DNA of 11,887 nt from Accumulibacter sp. GTDB lineage: Bacteria > Pseudomonadota > Gammaproteobacteria > Burkholderiales > Rhodocyclaceae. A program made the position numbers and the translations under genes. The notes under the pieces were generated by a model, which made no database searches, was not told the DNA's origin, and saw nothing but the letters and a program-made list of their open reading frames with translations. The stretch is from the NCBI GenBank assembly GCA_031264825.1, contig JAISDL010000066.1:1-11887 (forward strand). The letters are read 5' to 3'. Of the stretch, positions 1 through 6,327 are shown piece by piece; the stretch's first letter is position 1; each line of letters starts with the position of its first letter.

Positions 1-64
1 TTTCAAATCGACGCCGAAGTCCCCGGAAAACAAGGCTTGACCGGGGTTTGGCATATTGAGGTGC

Positions 65-95
65 ATAGGTTGGGGTGAGCGGAGCGAACCCCAAC
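65..95. repeat. Palindromic repeat unit, inverted relative to the copy at 270-301
   Basis: An 8-bp perfect stem (GTTGGGGT at 69-76 pairing with ACCCCAAC at 88-95) encloses an 11-nt loop containing GAGCGGAGCGA. The reverse complement of 65-95 matches 270-301 except for one extra base, so the two copies face each other about 175 bp apart. Palindromes built on the same plan (TTGGG arms around a GCTCCGCTC-like centre) are, from memory, common as dispersed intergenic repeats in environmental bacteria. Confidence 0.75.
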
Positions 96-155
96 ATGCG
101 GCAAATGACCGCGTGAAAACCTGACGAACAAAGCGATGCGGCATGGATTCCCCAC

Positions 156-177
156 TTTCCCCATGACAAGGGGGAAA
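156..177. repeat. Small inverted repeat (TTTCCCC / GGGGAAA)
   Basis: TTTCCCC at 156-162 pairs perfectly with GGGGAAA at 171-177 across an 8-nt loop. There is no T-tract after it and no gene ends nearby, so I call it part of the repeat cluster and not a terminator. Confidence 0.5.
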
Positions 178-256
178 TGAAGGGGGTTACCGGCGTTTCG
201 GCAAGCGTCGGCGCGTTTTCAAGCCTTCCCAACCCGCCCTTATCACGTCATTCATG

Positions 257-301
257 CGCCTGCGGAATCGTTGGGGTTCGCTCCGCTCACCACCAACCTA
301 T
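257..301. repeat. 45-bp direct repeat, copy 1
   Basis: This unit and 409-453 share an identical first 20 bases (beginning CGCCTGCGGAATCG) and an identical last 15 bases (ending CACCAACCTAT), with a diverged 10-bp centre. Its right two-thirds (270-301) is also the inverted partner of the palindrome at 65-95. Confidence 0.8.
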
Positions 302-310
302 ACCGCCGCT

Positions 311-331
311 GGGAACGGCACGCCGTGCCCC
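311..331. repeat. Short GC-rich palindrome
   Basis: GGCAC at 317-321 pairs with GTGCC at 325-329 around a 3-nt loop, flanked by GGG on the left and CCC on the right. It sits between the two 45-bp direct repeats and looks like another dispersed-repeat fragment. Confidence 0.45.
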
Positions 332-368
332 TACAAAGACTTTCGCGCCTTTCGCGGTTGAAATCGGG

Positions 369-407
369 TTTCATCTGTCTCCTGTTTCCCGTCTCCTGAT
401 TCCTGAT
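369..407. repeat. Pyrimidine-rich CCTGATTCCTGA-type repeat
   Basis: This stretch of alternating TCTGTCTCCTG / CCTGATTCCTGA words belongs to the same family as the islands at 2856-3013 and 7924-8068. The 12-mer CCTGATTCCTGA at 395-406 recurs exactly at 2969-2980, and both copies are preceded by TTTCATCTG. Confidence 0.65.
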
Positions 408-408
408 A

Positions 409-453
409 CGCCTGCGGAATCGTTGGGGGCAGCATAGCTCACCACCAACCTAT
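409..453. repeat. 45-bp direct repeat, copy 2, overlapping the end of the neighbouring gene
   Basis: Second copy of the 257-301 unit, with 20 and 15 identical terminal bases and a diverged centre. Its last four bases overlap the minus-strand gene that ends at 450; the TAG stop codon of that gene (plus CTA at 450-452) is part of the repeat. Confidence 0.8.
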
Positions 454-1040
454 CCCGGCTTCACTTTCGAAAAACGCTTCCACGGCCATTTCAGTTGCCC
501 CTTCAAATCCTTCGGCATATACGTCGTCCACTCGCAGGCTTCCGCGTAGGCAACCGCCAGAACGGGGTCTTTTTTCCAATCCGAGAAGTATCTGGCGACC
601 GCGCGTTTCTCGAACAAATGCTCCAGCGTTGCATTCACGATGCAAAGCCTGATTTCTTCGTCCGAGTTTTTATACAGGGAGGCCAACCACGCCTTGATTC
701 TTGCAAGAATCTTGCTTGAAGCCTCCCTGTCTTTCCAGAAATACGCGAACCAGTTCACCAAGTCCCATCCCGCTTCGTAACGGCCGTAACACCAATCCAC
801 ATCGAGGTTCAAGCGAATACAGCGATCAAAATATCGAATGAGAAGTTCCGCAAACTCGTTTCGACACAAGGGTGGGCTTATTCTTTCCACGTATTCCGGC
901 TTCAGGAGGTATTCGTAAAGGCTGGCCAGGATCTCGATATCGTCCGACCGCATCCACTTGAGAAGCGTTTTTTTCGGAATCTTCGGATTCTCTTTCCGTT
1001 CGAAGGCATCAAAGATCAGAAGCAGTTCTTCTTCGTGCAT
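450..1040 (-). CDS. Hypothetical protein, 196 aa, soluble and helical
   Basis: I do not recognise this protein. The start at 1040 is supported by GAGG eight bases upstream of the ATG. The product has no signal peptide or membrane segment and looks mostly alpha-helical, alternating charged and aromatic residues. Notable words are the tryptophan-rich central part (DVDWCYGRYEAGWDLVNWFAYFW, about residues 80-102, best scanned as W82, W92, W96, W102) and a basic C-terminus ending KRFSKVKPG. The size and composition are reminiscent of small cytoplasmic immunity-type or accessory proteins, but no family motif supports a function. The stop codon lies inside a repeat, so the original C-terminus may have differed. 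It is separated from pit by 84 bp without a clear promoter or terminator and may be read from the phosphate operon or alone. Confidence 0.7.
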   Translation of the reverse strand: MHEEELLLIFDAFERKENPKIPKKTLLKWMRSDDIEILASLYEYLLKPEYVERISPPLCRNEFAELLIRYFDRCIRLNLDVDWCYGRYEAGWDLVNWFAYFWKDREASSKILARIKAWLASLYKNSDEEIRLCIVNATLEHLFEKRAVARYFSDWKKDPVLAVAYAEACEWTTYMPKDLKGQLKWPWKRFSKVKPG

Positions 1041-1124
1041 CCTTTTACCCTCATGGAACGGGCGCGATACGTTTTGAAGGAATGCGAATTTCGATTCGAT
1101 TACTATTCGATGCCGTCAAACCCG

Positions 1125-2132
1125 CTAAATCAGCACTCGTCCGAGGTACCAGAAGATCGCCGCGATCAACGCGCTACAGGGGATCGTCAGAATCCACGCC
1201 CAGACGATTGTGCCGGCGATCCCCCAGCGCACGGAGGAGGTGCGCCTCGTTGCGCCGACACCGACGATCGCGCCGGTGATCGTGTGCGTCGTCGAAACCG
1301 GAATGCCGCAGATCGTGGCGAAAAACAGCGTCACGGCACCGCCCGTCTCCGCGCAAAACCCGCCGACCGGGCGGAGTCTGGTGATTTTCTGCCCCATCAG
1401 TTTGACGATCCGCCACCCTCCGAAAACCGTCCCCAGGCCGATCGCAACGTGGCAGGAAAGCACGATCCACAGGGGCGCGGAATCGCTGCTCTGCAAATAG
1501 CCTCCGGAAAGCAAAAGCATCCAGATGATTCCCATCGTTTTTTGCGCGTCGTTTCCGCCGTGCCCCATCGCGTACGCGGAGACGGAAAACAACTGGAGCC
1601 TCCGCGACCAGATGTCGACCTTGCGCGGCGTGCTTTTCCGGAAAAACCAGGAAACGAGGATCATCATGAGCGACCCCAAGAGCATACCGAGCAGGGGCGA
1701 GATGAAAATGAAGGCGACGGTTTTGACGACGCCCGACAGAATCAGCGACCCGAACCCCGCCTTGGCGATCGCCGCACCGATCAGACCGCCGATCAGCGCG
1801 TGCGACGAGGACGATGGAATTCCGTAGTACCAGGTGACGATATCCCAGAAAATCGCGGCGACGAGCGCGCCGAATACGACGTGGTAATCTATGATGGAGG
1901 GGTCGATCGTTCCTTTTCCGATCGTCGAGGCGACGTGAAGATCAAAAACGACGATCGCCGCGAGGTTGCAAAACGCCGCCAGCGCCACCGCGGTGTGCGG
2001 CTTCAGAACGCGGGTCGAAACGACGGTGGCGATCGCGTTGGCCGCATCGTGAAAACCGTTGATGAAATCGAATACAAGCGCCATGCCAACCAGCAAGATG
2101 ACGACCCACAGGCTGATTGACGTTGGTTCCAT
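1125..2132 (-). CDS. pit: PiT-family low-affinity inorganic phosphate transporter
   Basis: Inner-membrane permease of 335 aa that would import phosphate (as metal-phosphate with protons, or with sodium, depending on subfamily). Both PiT signatures are present. The first is DFINGFHDAANAIATVVSTR near residues 22-41. The second is the pair GHGGNDAQKTMG (190-201) and GIPVSTTHTITGAIVG (276-291). The family's internal duplication is visible: GIPSSSSHALIGG (104-116) mirrors the GIPVSTTH segment. About ten hydrophobic segments are apparent. The protein is at the short end for the family and lacks the large cytoplasmic loop of E. coli PitA. The start lies 9 bp after the DUF47 gene's stop, with no obvious Shine-Dalgarno sequence, so translation is probably coupled to that gene. 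The possible alternatives, sulfate or sodium-dependent transport, are known for PiT relatives, but the DUF47 partner favours phosphate. Confidence 0.93.
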   Translation of the reverse strand: MEPTSISLWVVILLVGMALVFDFINGFHDAANAIATVVSTRVLKPHTAVALAAFCNLAAIVVFDLHVASTIGKGTIDPSIIDYHVVFGALVAAIFWDIVTWYYGIPSSSSHALIGGLIGAAIAKAGFGSLILSGVVKTVAFIFISPLLGMLLGSLMMILVSWFFRKSTPRKVDIWSRRLQLFSVSAYAMGHGGNDAQKTMGIIWMLLLSGGYLQSSDSAPLWIVLSCHVAIGLGTVFGGWRIVKLMGQKITRLRPVGGFCAETGGAVTLFFATICGIPVSTTHTITGAIVGVGATRRTSSVRWGIAGTIVWAWILTIPCSALIAAIFWYLGRVLI

Positions 2133-2141
2133 GGATTTTTT

Positions 2142-2780
2142 TCAGGAATTCTCGAGAACGATGCCTTCGATGATGTTCGCCACGTCGTCGCAGCGGTCCG
2201 TCACGACTTCGAGAAGTTCATAGACCGCCTTGAATTTGATGAGTTCGCGCACGTCGGGTTCTTCGCGGAAAAGCCGGGACATCGCGCCGCGCATTTCGCG
2301 GTCGGCGTCGGATTCGAGTTGGTCGAGTTCGAAGCAGATTTTGAGAATCTCGTTCCCGTTGTCCATCGAGTGCAGGAGATTGACGGCGTCTTTGACCCGT
2401 TTGCAACAGGCGTGGCAGATGTCGCCGAGTTTGACCGCTTCGGGCGTGACGCCCCGGACGTTGTAGAGCGTAATCGCGTGCGCGACGCCCTGGATCAGGT
2501 CGAGAATGTCGTCGAGCCCCGTCGTCAGTCGGTGGATTTCGTCTCGGTCGAGCGGCGTAATGAAGGATTTGTGCAACTGCCGCATCGTTTCATGCGTGAT
2601 GTCGTCCGCGTGGTTCTCGATCTTGCTGATGAGTTTCGCCAGCCTGATCGCCTCTTCTTCCGACTCGTTCAGGACGGCCAGCAGACTGACCAGCGCTTCG
2701 CTGCCCAGAACGATTTGCTCCGCAAGAGCGTTGAAAAGGCCAAAGAACTTGCCCTCTTGGGGCATAAAACGCGCAAACAT
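2142..2780 (-). CDS. DUF47 / PhoU-like phosphate transport accessory protein
   Basis: This 212-aa soluble, all-helical protein belongs to the DUF47 (TIGR00153) family, distant relatives of PhoU that are usually encoded next to pit genes. Features seen: an N-terminal MPQEGKFFGLF-type opening typical of the family; a repeated helix pattern with acidic/histidine clusters (ENHADDITHE near 52-61, DRDEIHRLTTGLDDILD near 78-94) like the metal-binding motifs of PhoU; and a C-terminal DRCDDVANIIEGIVLEN. Its inferred role is to regulate or gate the Pit transporter, since genetic work on related pairs shows functional dependence. It precedes pit by 9 bp as the first gene of the pair. A GGAA element 8-9 bp upstream of the ATG is a weak ribosome-binding site, and a candidate promoter with a tandem TTTACA motif lies just upstream. 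Confidence 0.9.
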   Translation of the reverse strand: MFARFMPQEGKFFGLFNALAEQIVLGSEALVSLLAVLNESEEEAIRLAKLISKIENHADDITHETMRQLHKSFITPLDRDEIHRLTTGLDDILDLIQGVAHAITLYNVRGVTPEAVKLGDICHACCKRVKDAVNLLHSMDNGNEILKICFELDQLESDADREMRGAMSRLFREEPDVRELIKFKAVYELLEVVTDRCDDVANIIEGIVLENS

Positions 2781-2813
2781 TTTTTATTCCGGTCTTTTGT
2801 CACGACGGGCGGC

Positions 2814-2855
2814 ATTCTATCATCAAAGCCTGACCATCTGTAAAATGAATGTAAA
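2814..2855 (-). promoter_or_regulatory. Candidate promoter and Pho-box-like tandem repeat for the DUF47-pit operon
   Basis: On the minus strand TTTACA occurs at 2855-2850 and again at 2844-2839, exactly 11 bp apart (TTTACA-N5-TTTACA). A -10-like TAGAAT lies downstream at 2819-2814. The start codon at 2780 would then leave a 5' leader of about 27 nt. An 11-bp-phased tandem repeat is the architecture of PhoB and PhoP sites. The half-site resembles the TT(A/C/T)ACA word of Bacillus PhoP boxes more than the E. coli CTGTCAT word. The position, upstream of phosphate-uptake genes, fits; regulation is inferred, not shown. Confidence 0.4.
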
Positions 2856-3013
2856 GTCAGAGGACAGATGTCAGGTATCAGGGATCAGATGTCAGGAATC
2901 AGATCAGTTAGCGGCGGCTTCGCCGCCGGATAGAATCAACAAAAACTCCGATCGGTTTTCATCTGATCCCTGATTCCTGAGGCCGAAGGCCGTTCTGTCT
3001 TCTGTCTTCTGAT
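2856..3013. repeat. Nested palindromic repeat island A
   Basis: The arms at 2871-2891 and 2960-2980 are inverted copies matching at 20 of 21 positions. Outer arms at 2858-2868 and 3001-3011 (CAGAGGACAGA against its complement) match at 10 of 11. The loop holds a perfect GC-rich hairpin, CGGCGGC (2912-2918) with GCCGCCG (2922-2928) around a 3-nt turn. A second small hairpin, GGCC-GAA-GGCC, is at 2981-2991. The segment 2983-3011 is 28/29 identical to 8032-8060 in island B. The island overlaps the last ~25 codons of lplT. No T-tract follows the central hairpin on either strand, so it is not a classical terminator, though it could still attenuate read-through from lplT into the DUF47-pit pair. 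Confidence 0.8.
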
Positions 3014-4171
3014 CACCAACATCGCGACGAGCATCACCGCGCCGAAGCCGGCGACGGTATGGTTGATCGAAACGCCGAGAGCGTTCATCGACGAATATAC
3101 GGCGACGAACAGCAGCATCGCCGAGTTTTCCGCGAAGTTCTGTATCGCCAGGGCGTTGCCCGCGCCGACGCTGACGTGCCCCCGCCGCTGGAGAAGCGCG
3201 TTCAGCGGGACGATGAAAAAACCGCCGCACACTCCGATCAGACCCATCACCAGCGCGGCGGCTTTGAAGTCGCGGACGAAGGTCAGCGCGAGGATCAGCG
3301 GACCGAGCGACAAGCCGCCGACGAGCGCGCGCGAGGCTTTTTCCAGGGGGACCAAGGCGCCCGCGAGCGCCGCGCCGACGACGATGCCGACCGAAACGAT
3401 CCCCATGAGGTTGGCCGGCGTACGGTTGTCCGCGATCGACAGCGCGGCGGGAACCCATGCGAAGAGCAAAAGGCGCAGGGTGATTCCGCTCCCCCAGAAA
3501 ACGCTCGTTCCAAGGAGGCTGAAACGCGCGTCGGGGTCGGAAAACAGCGTTTTCAGCGAGGCGAAAAAATCGCTGAAGAAACCCGTCGGGTCGAAGCGCG
3601 TTCCGGGTTTTGCCGGGGTGAGAAGCGGGATGAAAAAATTGGCCGCAGTCGCGATCGCGTACGCCGCGACGACGACGGCGAACGCGAGGTCGAGCGAGCG
3701 GTCGGCCATAAATCCGCCGAGCGTCACGCCGAGGAGAATCGCCGCGATCGTCGAGCCTTCGAGCGCGCCGTTCGCCTTGACGAGCACCGACGGCGCGAGC
3801 ATCTGCGAGAGGATTCCGTATTTGGCCGGCGAATAGACCGTCGCGCCGACGCCGATGACGCCGTACGCCGCCAGAGGATTGACGCCCGCGAGCATCAGCA
3901 GCGATCCGATGAGTTTCAGGATGTTGGCGAAGAGCATGACGCGCCCTTTCGGGAAGGCGTCGGCGATTTGCCCGACAAACGGCGCGAGCAGGAGAAAGGG
4001 AACGACGAACGCCCCCTGCAAAAGCGGGATGAGGCCTTCCGCTCCCCGCGATTTGACGATTGCGATCGCCGCGATGAGGATCGCGTTGTCGGCGAGTGCG
4101 GAGAAGAATTGCGCGACGAGGAGCGCCGGCAGACCCGTCGAGAACACCGACCGTGTCAGGGTTTTTTCCAT
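2936..4171 (-). CDS. lplT: Lysophospholipid transporter LplT (MFS), with repeat-derived C-terminal tail
   Basis: Inner-membrane MFS protein that moves lysophospholipids (lyso-PE, lyso-PG) from the periplasmic to the cytoplasmic leaflet, where Aas re-acylates them. Family hallmarks: AQFFSALADNAIL (20-32), APFVGQIADAFPKGRVM (63-79), YSPAKYGIL (about 112-120), VKANGALEGSTIAAILLG (about 130-147), FSLLGTSVFWGSGITLR in mid-protein, and GGFFIVPLNALLQRRG with GAGNALAIQNFAENSAMLL near the end. These correspond word for word to E. coli LplT as I remember it. The ATG overlaps the aas stop by one base (TGATG, 4173-4169), implying translational coupling. The length is 411 aa against about 397 in E. coli. 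The oddity is the C-terminus: after the final helix and RRQ, roughly 21 residues (KTERPSASG... to the stop at 2936) are read from repeat island A and have no counterpart in the family. Confidence 0.95.
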   Translation of the reverse strand: MEKTLTRSVFSTGLPALLVAQFFSALADNAILIAAIAIVKSRGAEGLIPLLQGAFVVPFLLLAPFVGQIADAFPKGRVMLFANILKLIGSLLMLAGVNPLAAYGVIGVGATVYSPAKYGILSQMLAPSVLVKANGALEGSTIAAILLGVTLGGFMADRSLDLAFAVVVAAYAIATAANFFIPLLTPAKPGTRFDPTGFFSDFFASLKTLFSDPDARFSLLGTSVFWGSGITLRLLLFAWVPAALSIADNRTPANLMGIVSVGIVVGAALAGALVPLEKASRALVGGLSLGPLILALTFVRDFKAAALVMGLIGVCGGFFIVPLNALLQRRGHVSVGAGNALAIQNFAENSAMLLFVAVYSSMNALGVSINHTVAGFGAVMLVAMLVIRRQKTERPSASGIRDQMKTDRSFC

Positions 4172-6309
4172 CAGGCGGCCTCGGCCATCTGTTTGAGCGA
4201 GACGTAATCGACTTTTCCGGTCTGCAAAAGCGGCAGCGAATTGACGCAGACGAGTTTGCGCGGCAGGGCGATTTCGGGGAGCAAGAGTATTTTTGCCGAC
4301 TGGTTCAGCGCTTCGCGTTTCAGGCCCGCGTCCGTCGTAAACAGGACGATCGATTCGCCGCGCGCGCTGTCGGTCTTCGTCGACGCGGCGTGCATTCCCA
4401 CCGCCGTCGCGTGCGCCGCGAGTTTTTCGACGATGTCGAGCGAAATCATTTCTCCGGCGACCTTGGCGAAGCGTTTGACGCGCCCGACGATCGAAAGAAA
4501 GCCTTCTTCATCGATGTCCACGACGTCGCCGGTTTCATACCACCCTTCTCCGAGTTCCGAGTTCGGCGGAAGGAGTTTACCCGGGGTTTCATGGCGGTAG
4601 TAGCCCGACATGAGGTTCGGCCCGCGAACGTGGAGCATTCCGCCCTTTTCGATTCCGGGGACGGGCAACAAACGACCTTCGATCCCCGGAAGAAGCTGGC
4701 CGACCGTTCCCTTCCTGTACGCCATCGGAGTATTCAGCGCGAGGACGGGCGCGGTTTCGGTCGCGCCGTAGCCTTCGAGTACCCGGATTCCGAATTTTTC
4801 GAACCAGAGGTCGCGCACGGAGTCGGCGAGTTTTTCAGCGCCGGCGACGACGTAGCGCAGACGGTAGAAGTCATAGGGGTGCGCGAATTTCGCGTAATTT
4901 GCAAGGAAAGTGCTCGTCCCGAACATGACCGAACAATTCCGGTCGTAGACGATTTCCGGAATGACACGATAATGCAACGGCGACGGATAGAGGAAGAGCT
5001 TCGTTCCGGTCATGACAGAGAGCAGACCGCCCGCCGTCAGGCCGAACGAATGGAAGAACGGCAAGGCATTGAGCATCTTGTCTTCTTCGGAGAAATCGAT
5101 CACCGCGCGAATCTGCGCGATGTTCGAGAGCAGCGCGCGATGCGAAAGTGCGACGCCCTTCGGTTTGCCCTCGGAACCCGACGTGAATAATACGGCCGCG
5201 GTACTTTCGGGGTCGCGCTCGCGTTCGACCGCACGGGGAAAAAGCATTCCGAAAAATATCCGCAGTTTGTCGAAAAACCCCAAGCAGTTCCGCACTTCTT
5301 CGAGGTAGAGAATCCTGACGCCTTCGAGCGATGAAATGTCGTCTTTCAGCTTCGCTTCTTCGATGAACGCGCGCGAACTGATGATCGTCGAAATTTTCGC
5401 CGCAGTGCAGGCGTCCTGGATGCCCTGCCCTCCGGCCTTGTAGTTGATCATCGCCGGCGAACGACCGCAGGCGCCGGTACCTATCGTCATGCAGAGCGTC
5501 GCGACGACGTTCGGCATCAAGATGCCGACGCATTCGCCCACACCCGAATTCTTTTCGACGACGCGCCCCAGTGCGAGTGTCATCTTGAGCAGGTCGCCGT
5601 AGGTGTATTCCGGGGATTTTACGTCTTCGGCGATGTTGTACTTCCGGCCATGCACTTCCATCGCGTCGAGAAAGCCCGAATACAGCGTCAGTTTCGGACG
5701 CGATTCGAAAAGCATTTTCTGCATCAGGCGGCGCATCGCGTCACCCGCCTTGCGGCGGCGCGCCTTGGGTGAAGAATCTTCCGGCAGCGGGATCACGGCG
5801 GACTTCTGGATCGAGAGCGTGATTCGCGGGAACAGGCTGCGCGGAATCCTCCCCGCAAGCCGGCTGAAATACGAGCGCGCCGCGCCGTCGAGGCGAACCG
5901 GCAACACCGTCGCGTTCGTCTTGGCGGCGACGAAAGCCGGACCTTCGTAGACCTTCATCAGCGAACCCGTCACCGTGATCCGGCCTTCGGGGAAGATCAC
6001 GACCGGACGCCCCGACTCGACGAGTTTGACGACTTTCTTGATGCTCATGGGGCTGCTCGTATCGACGGCGAGATAGTCGGTCATCGCGAGGACGAAGCGG
6101 AAGAAGAATCGCTTCGTCACCGAGGTATGGACGACGAAAACCGGGTCGAAAGGAAGGAAGAGACCGAGCAGAACCCCGTCGAGAAAGGATTCGTGGTTCG
6201 CTATGATCAGTAGCTTCTTCGCGTCCAGGCAATCGACGCTCCCGTTTATCCTGACGCGGAAGAGCAGTTGAAAAACCCGCCGCAGGATGAAGACGATTAT
6301 TTTTTTCAT
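4171..6309 (-). CDS. aas: Bifunctional 2-acylglycerophosphoethanolamine acyltransferase / acyl-ACP synthetase
   Basis: A 712-aa inner-membrane enzyme (E. coli Aas is 719) that activates fatty acids on ACP with ATP and transfers them to the sn-2 position of lysophospholipids. The N-terminal PlsC-type acyltransferase domain (about 1-200) has the catalytic NHESFLDG (H39...D44, HX4D) and FPEGRITVTGSLMK (106-119). The adenylate-forming domain (about 220-712) has the P-loop TSGSEGKPKG (376-385), YGATET (514-519), YETGD (591-595), GRVKRFAKVAGEMISL (609-624) and the C-terminal catalytic lysine in QTGKVDY (K699). Every active-site motif is intact. AGGGA sits 7 bp before the start. The gene begins 18 bp after the YebB-like gene and its stop overlaps the lplT start, so the three are almost certainly one transcript. 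Confidence 0.97.
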   Translation of the reverse strand: MKKIIVFILRRVFQLLFRVRINGSVDCLDAKKLLIIANHESFLDGVLLGLFLPFDPVFVVHTSVTKRFFFRFVLAMTDYLAVDTSSPMSIKKVVKLVESGRPVVIFPEGRITVTGSLMKVYEGPAFVAAKTNATVLPVRLDGAARSYFSRLAGRIPRSLFPRITLSIQKSAVIPLPEDSSPKARRRKAGDAMRRLMQKMLFESRPKLTLYSGFLDAMEVHGRKYNIAEDVKSPEYTYGDLLKMTLALGRVVEKNSGVGECVGILMPNVVATLCMTIGTGACGRSPAMINYKAGGQGIQDACTAAKISTIISSRAFIEEAKLKDDISSLEGVRILYLEEVRNCLGFFDKLRIFFGMLFPRAVERERDPESTAAVLFTSGSEGKPKGVALSHRALLSNIAQIRAVIDFSEEDKMLNALPFFHSFGLTAGGLLSVMTGTKLFLYPSPLHYRVIPEIVYDRNCSVMFGTSTFLANYAKFAHPYDFYRLRYVVAGAEKLADSVRDLWFEKFGIRVLEGYGATETAPVLALNTPMAYRKGTVGQLLPGIEGRLLPVPGIEKGGMLHVRGPNLMSGYYRHETPGKLLPPNSELGEGWYETGDVVDIDEEGFLSIVGRVKRFAKVAGEMISLDIVEKLAAHATAVGMHAASTKTDSARGESIVLFTTDAGLKREALNQSAKILLLPEIALPRKLVCVNSLPLLQTGKVDYVSLKQMAEAA

Positions 6310-6327
6310 GACAGTTCCCTTGTTCTT

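Larger units (their letters stand above)
1..449. other. Repeat-rich intergenic region with no convincing gene
   Basis: No reading frame here has the composition or recognisable motifs of a real protein; the one longer frame (177-437, plus) is made of repeat sequence. The region holds several short palindromes and direct repeats, listed separately. At the left edge two short frames run off the window and neither can be resolved: a plus frame ending with TGA at 76-78, and a minus frame whose ATG is at 54-52 and which runs out of the window after 17 more codons. Neither has a clear Shine-Dalgarno sequence, and the plus stop lies inside a repeat. Confidence 0.7.

Noticed and set aside
1..78. Edge fragments of possible genes (plus frame ending at 78; minus frame with ATG at 54-52)
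   Set aside because: Both are too short to judge, they compete on opposite strands, and neither has a convincing start signal or motif. The sequence left of the window would decide.
177..437. 86-aa plus-strand frame in the left intergenic region
   Set aside because: It runs through two direct repeats and a palindrome, so its residues are repeat-encoded; no ribosome-binding site or family likeness.
1085..1098. Hairpin CGAAT-TTCG-ATTCG between pit and the 196-aa gene as a terminator
   Set aside because: Only a 5-bp, AT-rich stem with no T-tract on either strand.
1035..2120. 361-aa plus-strand frame opposite pit
   Set aside because: Arginine/aspartate-rich low-complexity product, exactly antisense to a gene with full PiT signatures; it is a codon-bias shadow.
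2912..2928. GC-rich hairpin in island A as an intrinsic terminator of lplT
   Set aside because: The stem is strong (7 bp with a 3-nt turn), but there is no T-tract after it on the minus strand; kept as part of the repeat.
3059..4207. 382-aa plus-strand frame opposite lplT
   Set aside because: Composed of charged low-complexity sequence and antisense to a clearly recognisable LplT; no start signal or motif.
4096..5190. 364-aa plus-strand frame opposite aas
   Set aside because: Antisense shadow of the adenylate-forming domain, with no recognisable domain of its own.
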